Positions 12,401-24,034 of a stretch of DNA of 64,000 nt are shown here, piece by piece; positions within the stretch are counted from its first letter, which is position 1; each line of letters opens with the position of its first letter. This stretch comes from Chinchilla lanigera. Taxonomy: Eukaryota; Chordata; Mammalia; Rodentia; Chinchillidae. The position numbers and the translations under genes are program-made. The stretch spans positions 7,278,565 through 7,342,564 of the forward strand of contig NW_004955480.1 of assembly GCF_000276665.1 (NCBI RefSeq). Reading direction: 5' to 3'. The notes beneath the pieces are model-generated. The model did not search any database, was not told the DNA's origin, and saw nothing but the letters and a program-made list of their open reading frames with translations.

Positions 12401-12454
12401 TCATAGCAAAGAGCCTCACTGAAGCAGTTCCCCAGTGCTTGGCTTTGTGCTAAA

Positions 12455-12592
12455 TTAATTGTTCTCTTCATCTCATTTACTATACAAACACATGGAGATA
12501 AATATGATTATCTCCATTTCACAGATGAGGGAACAAAGAGGCAGTGAGTTTAACCAGTGAGATTAAGAAAAAGGCACAGAATTGTAACCCAG
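12455..12592 (-). repeat. MIR SINE
   Basis: Antisense MIR core: TTATCTCCATTTCACAGATG followed by AGGGAACAAAGAGGCAGTGA. Confidence 0.65.
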
Positions 12593-13599
12593 AACACTTA
12601 TTCCATTTTTGTCCTGTTTCTCATGAGAAGTGATGGAAAGTTCTTGGTTATTTGTGAACATGAGATAGGTACATGCTTTTCATCATTAACTGTTAGCAAG
12701 TGGGTGCATTCATGTGCCTAACATAAAGTATGCTACCTTGATTTAATTCTAAAATAAGAATAAACTCTACCCTGTAGTTAAACCTACCTTTATAAATTGA
12801 ACTCTGAACCATTATTTTAAATGATGTAAATTTATACTTGTTATCTTTCTACTCCCAAGAACTCCTAAAAAGGTTTTATAAAATTACAGCTATCTTAGAA
12901 AGTCACATACTTCCTAAGTTATTAAGGGCACCTATATTTTACTGTCTGATTCCCACGAAATTGATAAATTCGGTAATTTGAGCCAATGACTTTTTATAGG
13001 CTTGGGGCTTTTAAAATGAAAAAAGTGGGGAAGTGCTGAGTGAAAGGGAAAAGGCTTACCAACTGGCCCGGTGATTTCTGGCAAGAATGTAGTGATATTT
13101 TTCCAATGTACAGATCACCCAAGTTACTGCTAATGTAGTCCAGCAGGAAGGGGCCTTACTGTATGCTACAAATGCTTCAGAATGCCTCCCCAGGGTGCCA
13201 GTCTTGTAAAGCTTTTCCCCTAAGAAACAGGATGCAAAATGTGTTTGTTCTCAGGGCCAGTGGTGAAAGATGACAAGGACTTCTGGGCCTATTGTCTCCT
13301 GATTGTCCACAGACTCAGCTGGAACCTTGGGGAACAGGGTGATGCTCCTTATGGTCAGGAGCTAACACCGGCTCTTAGTGCTTCTTTCACAAACACCAGA
13401 ATTGCTGTCCCACTCCCATTTACTTCCATGGGCAGCTGGCCACAAGTGGCCCTTTCTTCAAATCTGTGCATCCTTTCTGAGTGCTGAGGCTTGGGGCAGA
13501 AACTTGTGTTTGTGAGGCAAACACTTCAAAGTATCACTGAGAGATGGATAAGGTAGAGAGAAATGAAAACCCTTACAGTTCATTTCCAAATAAATACAT

Positions 13600-13725
13600 A
13601 CTAGTTGAGGAGAGTTTCGGCTCTAACCACTGGTTTGAGTTTTGATGCTACAGTTGCCGCCTCCTTGCTGTAAGACCTTGGGAAGACACATAATATCTTT
13701 AAAAGTCACTTTCTTTGTTTTTCAA
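13600..13725 (+). repeat. MIR SINE fragment
   Basis: Sense MIR words GTTTGAGTTTTGATGCTACA, CTCCTTGCTGTAAGACCTTG and GGAAGACACATAATATCTTT. Confidence 0.55.
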
Positions 13726-14350
13726 ATCAAAATAGAAATGGATGATTGGCAGGCCTGGTGGGGATGAGAAAATGCTAACAAAGTCCCTAACGGGATGCTT
13801 AGCATAGCAGAGAGTACATGTTAGCTCTTGGTTTTTCAGTATCCCTATCATACCTGAGTATGTCAGATCTAACTTGTTTTCTGAGAGGTAAACTTCAGCC
13901 AGTAATGGGAACAGCTCTGTAGAAGGATGTGTCCATGGTACACATGCCCCAGCTCCACAGATGGTACCCACCAACCTTGGGCCACTAGCAGCCATATCCC
14001 ATTCTGAGATCTCCTCCCAGGAGGGATCAAACCCACTTCCTAACTCCAGCTAGGCTTGGGGTCTTTTTTCCACCTGAGGTTTTTGTTTTTTTTTTTGCTA
14101 GCAAGTTGTGCACATTCATGTGAGGGACAGGAAATAGCCTCAGAACAGCAAAAGAACGATGGTTATGCTTTGTTAGCTGCTGCTCCTAAGGAGCTGCTGG
14201 GTCTTGTCAGCAAAGGACAGGAGAAAAGGAGTCGTGGTGCTTTGCTAGGCTCACTTTCTGCACGGTGAGGACTCCGTGGCCTGTGGGCTGGTACCCATGT
14301 AGAGATGGGGCGATGGCAGCGGGAGGGAGTGAGTGCACTTGTACGCCATC

Positions 14351-14747
14351 TGTTACGGTTTAGATCCGGCATCCCCAAGGTATCATGTGTTCAGAGGTGG
14401 GGCTTTTGGAAGGTGACTGGCTCATGGGACCCTGTTCTCATCAATGCATGACCTCAGAGATGAATCCATAGTTGACTGTGTTGTTAGGAGGTAGGGCTGG
14501 TGCTAAGAGGCTAGTCAATGGGGCTTGCCTGGGGGGGGGCATATCTCCCTCTCTGGCTCTCCCTGCTCTGTCTTTTCCTGGCCACCATGACAGGGGCAGC
14601 TTTCCTCTGCCAGGCTCTCCCACCACACCCGTCCTGCCTGGGAGCCAGCTTACCATGGAATGGACCCACGAGCCAAAATAAACCCCTTTTCTTTAAGTTG
14701 TGGGTATTGGACATTTTTTCCCCAGCTATGAGAAAGTGCCTCAGACA
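14351..14747 (+). repeat. ERVL-MaLR solo LTR (rodent MT/ORR1-type)
   Basis: Begins TGTTACGGTTTAGATCCGGC and contains GTTCAGAGGTGGGGCTTTTG, CAAAATAAACCCCTTTTCTT and CCCAGCTATGAGAAAGTGCC before a CA end. This is the MaLR layout with a polyadenylation-like AATAAA near the 3' part (14677). The short frames on both strands within it are non-coding. Confidence 0.85.
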
Positions 14748-15581
14748 CCACCCTCACTGCTTTTGAGACCCAGAGGTCTGCAGTAAGCACCATCTAAGTA
14801 ACTCGTCCGTGCCTGGCTCTGAAGCCAACCACTTTTACAAGCAAAACCACAGAGTTCAGTGATCACTCTGGAAAGAGAGAGCTGAAAATCCTTTGGGAAT
14901 ATGGAGGCGTTATAGAATCCTGGAATTCTGGGAGCTTTTAGAAGGCAATTGAAGGTAGAGACGAGGCAATGCATTAGAAAGGGACTCTCCGGAGGTTGCT
15001 GTTTTCCTGGAGGCACCTTTTCAAAATTGATTGGCTTTCCTCCAGATTGTGACTCAGAAGGTGGGGTTCAAAAATGTGGATTTTTTTGATTATTCTTCTT
15101 AAATAGGAAGATTCTATTTTTTTTATGGAAAAACTATAACACACTGTAAGGTTTAACGTGGACTTGTTTGATTTTATAATTCAATTTCATAGGAAGAGTG
15201 ATGAAAATTACTATTCTGTGCACTTGAATAATATAATAATTAGACTTGTGTAGTTAGAATGAAAAGAATCACTGGATGCTAGTGAAGTCAGTACTTGGGT
15301 GAGGGCTGTGGTTAGTGACTCTTCCTGCAAAGAGATTTCCTAGGAAAATAGAGCTAGTAGAAATCTCCTTGTCCTCTTTCCTGTATCTCTGTTACTGCAG
15401 CCTCTCCATCCACTGTCCATGAGTGGCCTCGTATGCAGCCAGTTGCATTCAGTTCACAAATGTTTCTGAGTTTTAGTACAATGTTTATGCCACACCCTCT
15501 GCCTGGAGTCAGGAATGCACAAGCAAAAAAGCAAGTTTTGGCCCTGCCCTCGCAAAGTGCCCTCTGACGCAGGCTATAGAC

Positions 15582-15661
15582 CAGCGATGGTGAAGTTTTA
15601 AGAGCTTGCAGTGATGAAAACAGCCTGCAGCAGCACATGCACCATAGATTTGCCACCCATG
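15582..15661 (+). mobile_element. 80-bp hAT-like non-autonomous element, copy A
   Basis: The 80-bp unit has imperfect terminal inverted repeats (CAGCGATGGTGAA versus CATGGGTGGCAAA read from the other end). It is flanked by related octamers, CTATAGAC (15574-15581) and TTGTAGAC (15662-15669), which match at 6 of 8 positions, as expected of old hAT target-site duplications. Copy B at 40540-40619 has exactly the same length and 59 of 80 identical positions by hand alignment. Confidence 0.65.
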
Positions 15662-16381
15662 TTGTAGACAATTAAATAGTAATTGCAACCCAATGAGAAA
15701 AGCTGGGTTCTAGAACCTCCGGGTGTTTGTGGAGGTATATAGGTTGGGCATCATCTAAGCAGACCCAGAGCTGAAAGGGGGCTGAGGAGGTCATGAATTG
15801 GGGGTAAGAAAGAGTACCTAGTTTGCACAAAGGACTGGGTAGGAAATCAGTACAGGACAGGCCAACTTGTGAGCCGAGATGGTGATTTGGGACTTCATCT
15901 CAGGGCCATACAAGCTCAGTCTGAGGAAGGTGTCCCATGGGAGGGACACGGTCAGATTATGTTTTAGAATGTCTTCTATTGCTTACCATGTGTGGCATGG
16001 CTCCCTAGTGCCCCATGACTTCTTAAGCACTGTCTGACTCTTGACTTTTCTCTAGGCTTTCTGTACAGAGGATGACAAGCTGTCAAAGGGTAATTTTTGA
16101 TAAAGGTAAAAAGTGAATGTTATTAATATAGAATAAACACACAGCAGAGACTAATGTAATAATTAATAAAGGAAGTGGTAAGATGTTACAGCTAGTTCCA
16201 GGGAAAATTCCAGCAACCATGTATGTATATGTGTTTGAATAAGTTTATCAGGAGATATAGAAACTGGTCTGTCCAGAGAGCAATGACCAACCTCACAGAA
16301 CTAATATGTGTCTGTGGATAAAGAGTCATTCACATTGCTATCAGTTTTTTACAATTTACAGAACCCTAAAACAACTCCAGG

Positions 16382-16476
16382 GGCTTGAGATATAGCTCAG
16401 CAGTACAAGTGTCTGCCTGGAAAGCACAAGGTCCTGAGTTTGATTCCTGGTACAAAAAACAAAACAAAACAAAACA
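16382..16476 (+). mobile_element. Intact young ID SINE with 15-bp TSD
   Basis: tRNA-like left part (GGCTTGAGATATAGCTCAGC) and right part (CCTGAGTTTGATTCCTGGTA) followed by a CAAAA-repeat tail. A perfect 15-bp target-site duplication, TAAAACAACTCCAGG, flanks it at 16367-16381 and 16477-16491. It is non-coding and carries pol III A- and B-box-like sequences. Confidence 0.95.
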
Positions 16477-16675
16477 TAAAACAACTCCAGGACAATATAA
16501 GGCAGTAATAACCCAAATGGGCAGAGCATTCCTGAATCTATTTTGCCCATTTCAAAATTTTTCATCACTTCCTGATAGTAAGGTAAAGAAACAGAGTCCT
16601 TGGATTCTGGAAGTCTGCAATTATTTTCCAGTTCTGCCCCTATAATTTGAATTCTTCCCACATAGACCTCTTTTC

Positions 16676-16774
16676 TTTTTTTTTTTGTTGGTTTTTCTCT
16701 GGTATAGGGAATCAAACTCATGACCTTGTGCTTGCCAGGCAGGCGCTGTGCCGCTGAGCTAAATCCCCAGCCTC
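16676..16774 (-). mobile_element. Intact ID SINE, opposite orientation
   Basis: Antisense ID: T-tract, then GGAATCAAACTCATGACCTT, GCTTGCCAGGCAGGCGCTGT and GCTGAGCTAAATCCCCAGCC. The 9-bp CCTCTTTTC occurs at both ends (16667-16675 and 16775-16783). Confidence 0.92.
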
Positions 16775-16867
16775 CCTCTTTTCATTTTAATTTATTCATA
16801 TAATGCACATCTGTATATGATACCATTTGAATAAAATAGTCTGATGAAAAAGTAATTTACACTATAG

Positions 16868-17062
16868 TCAGGATGACTAGATTTCACAGATAAGAACACA
16901 CAATGCCCAGGTAAACTTAAATTTCAGATAAGTATGAAATACATTTTAAGTATAAATCTGTCCTAAATGTTACATGGAATATACTTAAACTTAAAAAGTT
17001 AACTTGGTCTGTCTGAAATTCAAATTGAACTGAGCATCCTTTATTGTATCTGGCAATGCTAC
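16868..17062. mobile_element. Palindromic MITE (MER53-like, tentative)
   Basis: The left arm (AGATTTCACAGATAAG ... TTAAATTTCAGATAAGTA) is largely the reverse complement of the right arm (TCTGAAATTCAAATTGAACT, GAGCATCC ... ATCTGGCAATGCT). The centre carries TATAAATCTGTCC / CATGGAATATACTTA. The layout matches an old mammalian palindromic DNA transposon; the family name is from memory. Confidence 0.7.
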
Positions 17063-17096
17063 CTATGTGCTTAAATATATTAAATGAGGATTGTAG

Positions 17097-17645
17097 ACCA
17101 GGGTCCCCACGCCATGACCCAGGACCTTGACCTGTTAGGAACTGGGCTGCCCAGCTGGGGGTGAGCAGGAGGAACTTAAAACCTACATCAAGCCCTGAAC
17201 TCTGACCCCTGTCAGATCAGCTGCATTAGATTTTTTTTTATTTTAAAGAAGAAAAGAAAACCAAAAACAAGATAACAACAACACAGACCAAAACAAAACA
17301 ACACAAAAGCAATAAAAACGATACAGAATTTCAAAATACAATGGTAGGGAATTAACAATGATTGTTATATTACATACTGTTATCTTCAAAGAAGTTGCTC
17401 AGCTTACCAGATATAAGAATGCAAGGTTGATCAAAACAATTAAATACCAACAGCTCCTTTCAATGAAACACTAAAAAATTGTACCACTGATTTCTTGCAG
17501 CTTTAGATTCTTATAGGAGCACAAAGCCTGCTGTGAACTGTGTGTGTAAGCAATCCAGTCTGCATGCTCTCTTGGATCGTTCTAAAACCACCACCTCCCC
17601 TCTGTCCGTGGAAAAATTGCCTTCCACAAAACCAGGGGATTGCTG
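17097..17645 (-). mobile_element. MER1-like hAT-Charlie element, split by a later insertion
   Basis: One half (17097-17232) has CCTGTTAGGAACTGGGCTGC and CTGTCAGATCAGCTGCATTA. The other half (17500-17645) continues with CTTTAGATTCTTATAGGAGC, GCTGTGAACTGTG and CTGTCCGTGGAAAAATTGCC. Together they follow the recalled MER1 consensus in antisense order. A 267-bp retroposed sequence separates the halves at 17233-17499. No transposase frame is present. Confidence 0.8.
17233..17499 (-). mobile_element. Retroposed copy of the unclassified 3.99-4.35 kb repeat family
   Basis: Read on the - strand, it contains CTTATATCTGGTAAGCTGAG, CTTTGAAGATAACAGTATGT and TTTTTATTGC, then ends TTCTTTAAAATAAAAAAAAA. This matches 4139-4345, including the A-rich end. 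Related 10-mers GCATTAGATT (17223-17232) and GCTTTAGATT (17500-17509) flank it as a target-site duplication and lie at the break in the host hAT element. Confidence 0.75.
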
Positions 17646-17649
17646 GTAT

Positions 17650-18690
17650 AGGCTATAATACTGTAGGAATCTACAAGGAGAGAAGTCAGTTTAAGAAGAC
17701 TCGGAAAGCCCAACATCCCATTTCCCATGTTTGTGCTTTTGTTTGCTTTATGAGATCCCTCTGTAGAAGTGAGAGGAGAAAGAGTCCAATACAAGCTGGG
17801 GCATAGGCTACAAGTTAGCAGGAACTTGCGTTCCTAAAGGAATAGAAGAAAAGGGCAAGCAACCACTAGAAAAGAAATCTTTCCATTTCTCCCTCCCACT
17901 CAATGTTTTTAAGAGATGGTGCTGAAGAATTCTTGGTTGTCAGTGTCCTCTCCCACCTTGGGGGTTATGTCCCATGGGTGGCTCTTCTCTGGCACTGGAG
18001 AATAGTTGCATCCCTAGCTAGCTGGAGCCCCCATGCTCTGCTTGGGGTTACTAGGTACTGGGGCACCATGTTCAGTGTTTGGGGCTTCGGAGCACCCTGC
18101 ATGTGAAGGGCTCCATTTCTGCTTTTTCTAGACTTCTGTAGGATTTACTCATTCATATTGGATAGCTCTGCATTTTCCCTTTTTCCCTAATTGTGCAGTT
18201 GGCTGACACATGCAAAACCTCAGTCAGATGCTGAGTAAGCAATGCAGAATCTCTGTCACTGAAGTGACTGCAAATTGCAGAGTCCAGCTTCCCGACCCAA
18301 AGGCAAAGGAAAAGAAGTACAGAGGAAGTTTCCCAATTTTAGGTTTAGTCATGACAGGGATTTCAGAGGTGAATACTGTCCTTATCAGAAACTGCATGGA
18401 GAGAAAGATCCACGAGGCCTCAGCCTGTAGGTGATGTGCAGAGTGAGATTGAGGGCATTCGTGGCTATCACAGGGGTGGACTCTATACTAAGACTTCCTG
18501 GGAGATGACAGTCTATGACTAGGAAGCTGCCTCTAAAATTTCTAAGTAGACCAGAATTAGTTTTCACGTTTTGTTGTATGTTTTTAGTTTCCTCTCTTGG
18601 AATCTCAGCATGTGGGTCCTATTGCTTCTTTCCATGACCCAAAGTCTTGTCTTCCCACAGTAGGCTTCTTTTAGTATTGAGCGCTTTACT
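17650..18690. other. Unannotated intronic sequence
   Basis: No gene and no repeat that I can name with confidence. Short frames have no recognised domain. Confidence 0.45.
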
Positions 18691-18694
18691 GCTT

Positions 18695-18895
18695 ACACAC
18701 ACTTGTCCATGTAAGGACACAGGATTCTCACTGTAATCCTGTGACCCAGCTACTAGTATCATCAATCCCATTTTACAGTTAAAGACCCCAAGGCATGATT
18801 AAATAATATAATTTGCCTAAGAGTACGTAGCTTTTGCATGGTGATGCTAATATGTGAGCAGCCGGTCTGGCTCCCAGGACCTTATTAACCAGGAT
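18695..18895 (-). repeat. MIR SINE
   Basis: Antisense MIR order: CTCACTGTAATCCTGTGACC, CATCAATCCCATTTTACAGT, TAATTTGCCTAAGAGTACGT and a CTGGCTCCCAGG end. Confidence 0.65.
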
Positions 18896-19555
18896 GCTTA
18901 GGGAGCCTCTACAGTGAGCACTAGACACTACTACTATTATTATTCTTAGCTGCAAGCATTCTGGAGAACAGGAAAGTCCAAGAGAATGTACGAGCTATTC
19001 AGGTCATTAGTCATATGAATTTGGGAAGATTCACAATGCATGTCAGCTTCTTAAAGTATTGGAGAAGTCAAATAGGATACTTTTTTTAAAAGGTAGACTT
19101 TTTAATATTAGAATCCTTTCAAATTTCCTGAAGATACAAGAGAGTATAGAGAATTCCACGTTCCCTGTGCTCAGTCTCTGAAGTGATGAAGCTCTAACAT
19201 TAGTCATAACTAATGGGTTAATATCAATACAGGATTATTGGCTGAAGTCCATAATCTTATCCAGGGCAACACACTACACTTAGACATTATGTCACCCTAG
19301 GATCCTCTTGACTGGGACAGTTTCTTGGACTTTCCTTGCTTTTGATAACTGTGACCACTGAAATGTACTGGTCAAAATACTCCATTTGGATATATACTAT
19401 TTATTGTTTTTGTCTGGGTGATACAGAGTTGGGTTTTGGGAGGAAGGTCACAGAGGTACGATGGTATTTTCCTCACACCATCTTAAAGGTACATGTTCTC
19501 AGGGTGGTTTACCTGGCCAAAGTAGTATTTGCTAGAATTCTCAGTGGCAAAATTA

Positions 19556-19749
19556 TTCTTCTTTTCTTTTCTTTTCTTTTCTTTTCTTTTCTTTTCTCTT
19601 CTCTTCTCCTCTCCTCTCCTCTCCTCTCCTCTCCTCTCCTCTCCTCTCCNNNNNNNNNNNNNNNNNNNNNNNNNNNNNNNNNNNNNNNNNNNNNNNNNNN
19701 NNNNNNNNNNNNNNNNNNNNNNNNNNNNNNNNNNNNNNNNNNNNNNNNN

Positions 19750-19797
<48 letters not shown>
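19556..19797. repeat. Pyrimidine microsatellites (TTTTC)n, (CTCCT)n, (TC)n around gap
   Basis: (CTTTT)n grades into (CTCTC/CTCCT)n, then the gap at 19650-19749, then (TC)n. The purine strand frames are artefacts. Confidence 0.95.
19650..19749. other. Assembly gap 2 (100 N)
   Basis: Exactly 100 N inside the pyrimidine microsatellite; true length unknown. Confidence 0.99.
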
Positions 19798-19799
<2 letters not shown>

Positions 19800-19907
19800 A
19801 CAGGGTTTCACTATGTAATTCAGACTGACCTGGAACTTGTGGCAATCCTCCTGCCTCAGCCTCCCAAGTGCTGGGATTACAAGCATGCACCAGCATGCCC
19901 AGCTTCT
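19796..19907 (-). repeat. B1 SINE (antisense)
   Basis: GACACAGGGTTTCACTATGT, CCTGGAACTTGTGGCAATCC, CTGCCTCAGCCTCCCAAGTG and CTGGGATTACAAGCATGCAC are the 7SL-derived B1 body in reverse. The preceding CT tract probably grew from the antisense poly(A) region. Confidence 0.92.
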
Positions 19908-20179
19908 TCTTTTCATATCATCCTCTAGAAGGGTGTCACTAAGGATAACTCACACTTGCTTAGGCTTTCACTCTTTGCAAGGGAAGGTCTGCACATGTTA
20001 TTTAGAATCCTTCTGCATGAAAGTTTTGTATCTTCTCCCCTGTTCATTTACTCAGCCTTTCCCATGTCAGTATGAATATTTGTGTGATATTTTGAGCTAT
20101 AACCTGATACTTTGATATTTTTCCTCTTTTACTTTTGGCCATTGGGAACTGTTTCAGTTGATTTTAGTGTCTGCTCAGA

Positions 20180-20224
20180 TGTCTGTGTGTGTGTGTGCAT
20201 GTGTGTGTGTGTGTGCACACAGGT
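20180..20224. repeat. (TG)n microsatellite
   Basis: TG repeats broken by GCATG and GCACAC. Confidence 0.85.
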
Positions 20225-20239
20225 CTGTGTATGGCCCCT

Positions 20240-21640
20240 CCCTCATGAACACTACAAGATATTCTAGGCTCATCTGATATATTAACCACTTCAGGTCTAC
20301 AATTAGGTGTTTCTTCAAGGAGTCCTGGTTCCTTTTATGGGGAAAATTTGGTACTATGTAGGCTCTTTACTACGGGACTCTTGTTGCTTCCAGGCCCTCA
20401 GTGATGAGAATTTGGATAAATGTGTGTATACAAATCCTATTTTAGGTTTTTAATGAACTATTTCCACAATTTCTTGGAGGGGTCCTTCTTTCCCTGCAAA
20501 TGCCTCTCTTATAATAACTAGTGTTTCCCAGAATATTAGTATTCTGTGGAATCCTATGTACCACATGGTACTATAGCAGTAGCGTTTGCATATTTAAATT
20601 TCAATAACTAAAAGCTGAGTAACTATAGTTGTATAATTACCACCTATTACTATCCATTATGTACTAGGCATGGTACTGGTCCCAGAATGTGGGGTGAAGG
20701 GAGCAATTCTTTGGTTCTTATTCTCAAGGGATTTATAATCTGGTAGAAGATAACTAAAGAAATGATTAAAAATTGGCCTCATAAGCTATTTGCTAGAGAT
20801 AAAGCTGGAGTGACCTGGGGACCTGTATGAGGGTACCCACTGCTGAATAACACCCCATCTTTTTGTCCTGCCAGTGACTCCACCAGCCATCAGCCAAGCT
20901 GAGACAAAGTAAACCATCTCAAGAACCACTAGGAAGCTGTCGCTCTGCTTTTGGGGCTTCTTGTCGACCTCAGAATAAAGCCTGGCAGGGGAAGGACAAG
21001 AGTCAGACCAGTAGGACATCTAGGGACAGATGCAGCCTTGTATTTGATGGATGCAGCAGCTGTACCCAAAATTCTTCTCTTCCCCGATTCTGTCATGTTC
21101 AGATTTTCTTGGAAAGGTCTAGATGTTTCTGGAACAATCTTTTTGCTCCTCTTCTTCTAATGGGTTCCTTCTCATTCTGCTGGTCTTGGCTAACATACTT
21201 GTTCTAGGAAGGAAAATCTGTGCCTTCAACCCCTGCTCCCACCCCAACAACACCTTGTCCTCAGAGACATTCTTCCCACTGCACCCTCTCCTGGTCCAGC
21301 GCGGTACCTGTTCTAAGATCCTCCTGGACTTTTCTCACAGTTTAATTTCCTGGATCTGGTCAGTGCCTGGCACTGTGCCTTGGGGGCTCACTATTTTCCT
21401 GTTGAGTAAATGAACCCAGACTTGATCATCTGAATGAATTTGCGTTGAGCAATGTGTGAGGCTTCTAAGACCAGGTAAAGCTTGAGTTACATCAAGTGAT
21501 AAAAATCAAGGTTTCAATAAGGCTGAGGACTTTGTAATAGATTAATCCATACCAAATTGTCATTTCTATAAGCCAAACATGATCAAATTCTTATAAAGTT
21601 TAACTTAATGTTACATTGCATTGCTGTGTACTTAATTACA
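20240..21640. other. Intronic sequence with old uncertain repeats
   Basis: 20260-20450 and 20640-20770 have the look of highly decayed LINE-derived sequence, but I cannot assign a family. 20780-21640 shows no gene or clear repeat. Confidence 0.35.
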
Positions 21641-21649
21641 GTGATAGAT

Positions 21650-22100
21650 GCATATCTGTGTTTATAGTAGAACTACTCATAATAGGTAAATCTCAGACAT
21701 GGCCTATATATCCATCAACAGACAAATGGATAAAGAAAATGCGGTATTTACACAATGGAGTACTACCCTGCCATAAAGAAGGATATCACTGAGTCACTGT
21801 AAAAAAATGAATGTACCTTAAGACTACAATATTAAGTAAAATAAATCAGATACATAAGCTTAAATGTCACACGATTTCTCATGAAAAACCCAAGTATAAA
21901 TATATTAAATTGCAAAGTAAAAGCTAGGTAATAGAAAACAGAGAGGCAGATATTTTGTTAAAGGGAAGGGGCCAAGAGATGGAGACTGTGAGGAGGGAGG
22001 GTAGGGGAAGGGGATAGAAAAAGAATTAAAACGTATTAGGTAGGTATCTCAACTTCTGCCAATGAAGGTGATCATTACATACAGCAAACATGTGCTAATA
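21650..22100 (+). repeat. L1 3' end (ORF2 C-terminus and 3' UTR remnant)
   Basis: GTAGAACTACTCATAATAGG, CCATCAACAGACAAATGGAT, AAAGAAAATGCGGTATTTAC and GGAGTACTACCCTGCCATAA are the conserved end of mammalian L1 ORF2 in sense orientation. A purine-rich 3' UTR follows, ending near CTAATAAAAATTTTAAAC. The frame is broken and the copy is 5' truncated. Confidence 0.85.
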
Positions 22101-22124
22101 AAAATTTTAAACATGTGTTGACTC

Positions 22125-22285
22125 TCCACTGATGCTCTCAGCACTCTGGGGTAGGTACTCCTATTATTTATATTTGACCAAGAAACTGAAGCACAGAGAA
22201 CTGAAGTGACAGACCCAAGGTCACAGAGCTCAGTAGCAAAGCCAAGGCTTAGCCCAAGATGTCTGCTTCAGAGCTCTGAACCCTT
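22125..22285 (-). repeat. MIR SINE
   Basis: Antisense MIR: TGGGGTAGGTACTCCTATTA, AAGAAACTGAAGCACAGAGA and GACCCAAGGTCACAGAGCTC. Confidence 0.7.
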
Positions 22286-22724
22286 ACTTTGTATCTTATA
22301 AGGTGACAGGCTAACAGGAACTGCAGTCACCTTGAGATGACCAACCTCATATCATCACACTTTCTTTTAATCATGTGTTCCTACAGCCAAGGAGTCTCCT
22401 GGTTTCACCTTCTGTCAACCAACGTGCCTTGAGGATATACAGACTACAGCCTGGCATCCCAGTAGTTTTAAGCCAAAAAAAGTCTGCCTAACTTGTACTT
22501 GTGTTTGTGCTGTGGGCTTTCAGATTGTTCATTAGTGTTTTCAGGAAGGCCCTCTTGTGGCCGACAGGATGCCTCTCTTGGAACAATGCAGATTGACTTG
22601 GGGTGTGCAGATGCTTACTGAGAGGCGGGATGCTTCATGGTCTGTGGGCAGTAAATGTAAGACGTTACTGAGAAGGCTGGGAATGAAGATCTGAGCTCCA
22701 GCAAGTGCTTTAATTGCTCTCAAC

Positions 22725-22790
22725 ACCCTGGGAAGCTTTTAGGACCTCAGTTTGGACATCTGTAAAATGGGAAGGTGGCCAGCTTATGCT
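22725..22790 (+). repeat. MIR fragment
   Basis: CCTCAGTTTGGACATCTGTA followed by AAATGGGAAGGT matches the MIR core. Confidence 0.45.
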
Positions 22791-22799
22791 GTTTATCTC

Positions 22800-24030
22800 T
22801 GGCCTACCTGGATACCCACACCATGCCTCTTACCACATCAATGCTCAGTCTGATCTCCCTCACTCTTTGGTTCCAAAATCCTGTGGGATTTCCATTGCCT
22901 GCCCCAATGGAGTGACCCAGGTTGCAGTGAAAGGTTACAAGTAGGAGTGATTTCAGTGCCCTTAGTAACATTTTGTGACACTTACATGAAAAAATTTGGG
23001 TGTATTCATGTGTTTTTATTTCTATAAACAAAACACTCCACTTTCTGTATGGGTGAAAAGCTGCTAAAAAGACAAAAATCCCTTTAACTTGAGGAAAAAC
23101 ACACGTTGGAGAAAAACCCAGGTGATTAGAAATAAGAAACTCAAAAAGACTATGAGAAAGCTGATGGTGGTTGGCCAGGCTTCACATGGAATTCCTCCTA
23201 CCCCACCTTTAAGTATAATTAAGCACCAAAAAGCACCTGGAGGAGCCCTGAGGATTTGATGTGAATCCCCCGAAGAAAACTCAGAATTAGGACTTGAGGT
23301 CAGCAGGCTCCCCTTGCCCAGGGTAGACGGTGTTTTGATCCTGTTCCTGCCTCAAGGGGACAGGTGCTGCCTGTAATCTCCTAAACCATAAGGCCTAGAG
23401 AGGGACCCAAGAGCCTGAATGAAAGACCAGCTAATGCTGGTTTCCACTGCTCACCTTTTGTCAGCTGGAGGAAGCCTGTAGATTCGAGCTAGTGCATGAG
23501 GAATGAAATTTCCTGATTTGGAAACTCAAATGCTTGAGGTGCGCAAAGAAAGTCATCACATTCCACCTGTACAGATGTAACCCGAGCTCCTGCAAAAGCC
23601 TACTTCCACCCCACTGGGGTGGCCTCTTGAGGCAGATTCTCCTTCCAGGGGTCTGAGGAAGGCTGGTGATGGTTGCACTTGTCACCGTCCACAGTGCAAA
23701 AGTGAAGAACCCTCACACTGGAGCCTCCAGGGAACCGCTTCCCTCCCCGCCAGGATTTGTGTCTCTGAGCTCCCTGCAGAGGCAGCAAGATGGAACAGAG
23801 TCTGTGTCCTTTATGGGGATCAGTTCACCTTGCTAAATCTATAAAATAGAGAAACCCGTTCTTCCCAGGACTTGAGGATAGGGAGAAGTCTTTTTTTTGA
23901 AACATTTATAGGCTATTTATTTTGTGGCAGTGACGTAGCAGGTTGCCTTGGAAAGACAAAATGAGTTAATATACATAAAAAGAGGAAGAAGTGAAGAGGG
24001 ACCCAAGGTTTATGAAATAACTGGAATGGG
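22800..24030. other. Unannotated intronic sequence
   Basis: No gene; no repeat family recognised with confidence. Open frames are short and unsupported. Confidence 0.45.
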
Positions 24031-24034
24031 CCGT

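Noticed and set aside
19336..19916. Frames of up to 160 codons with Ser-Leu or Arg-Glu runs
   Set aside because: Pyrimidine microsatellites and gap, joined to an antisense B1 SINE.
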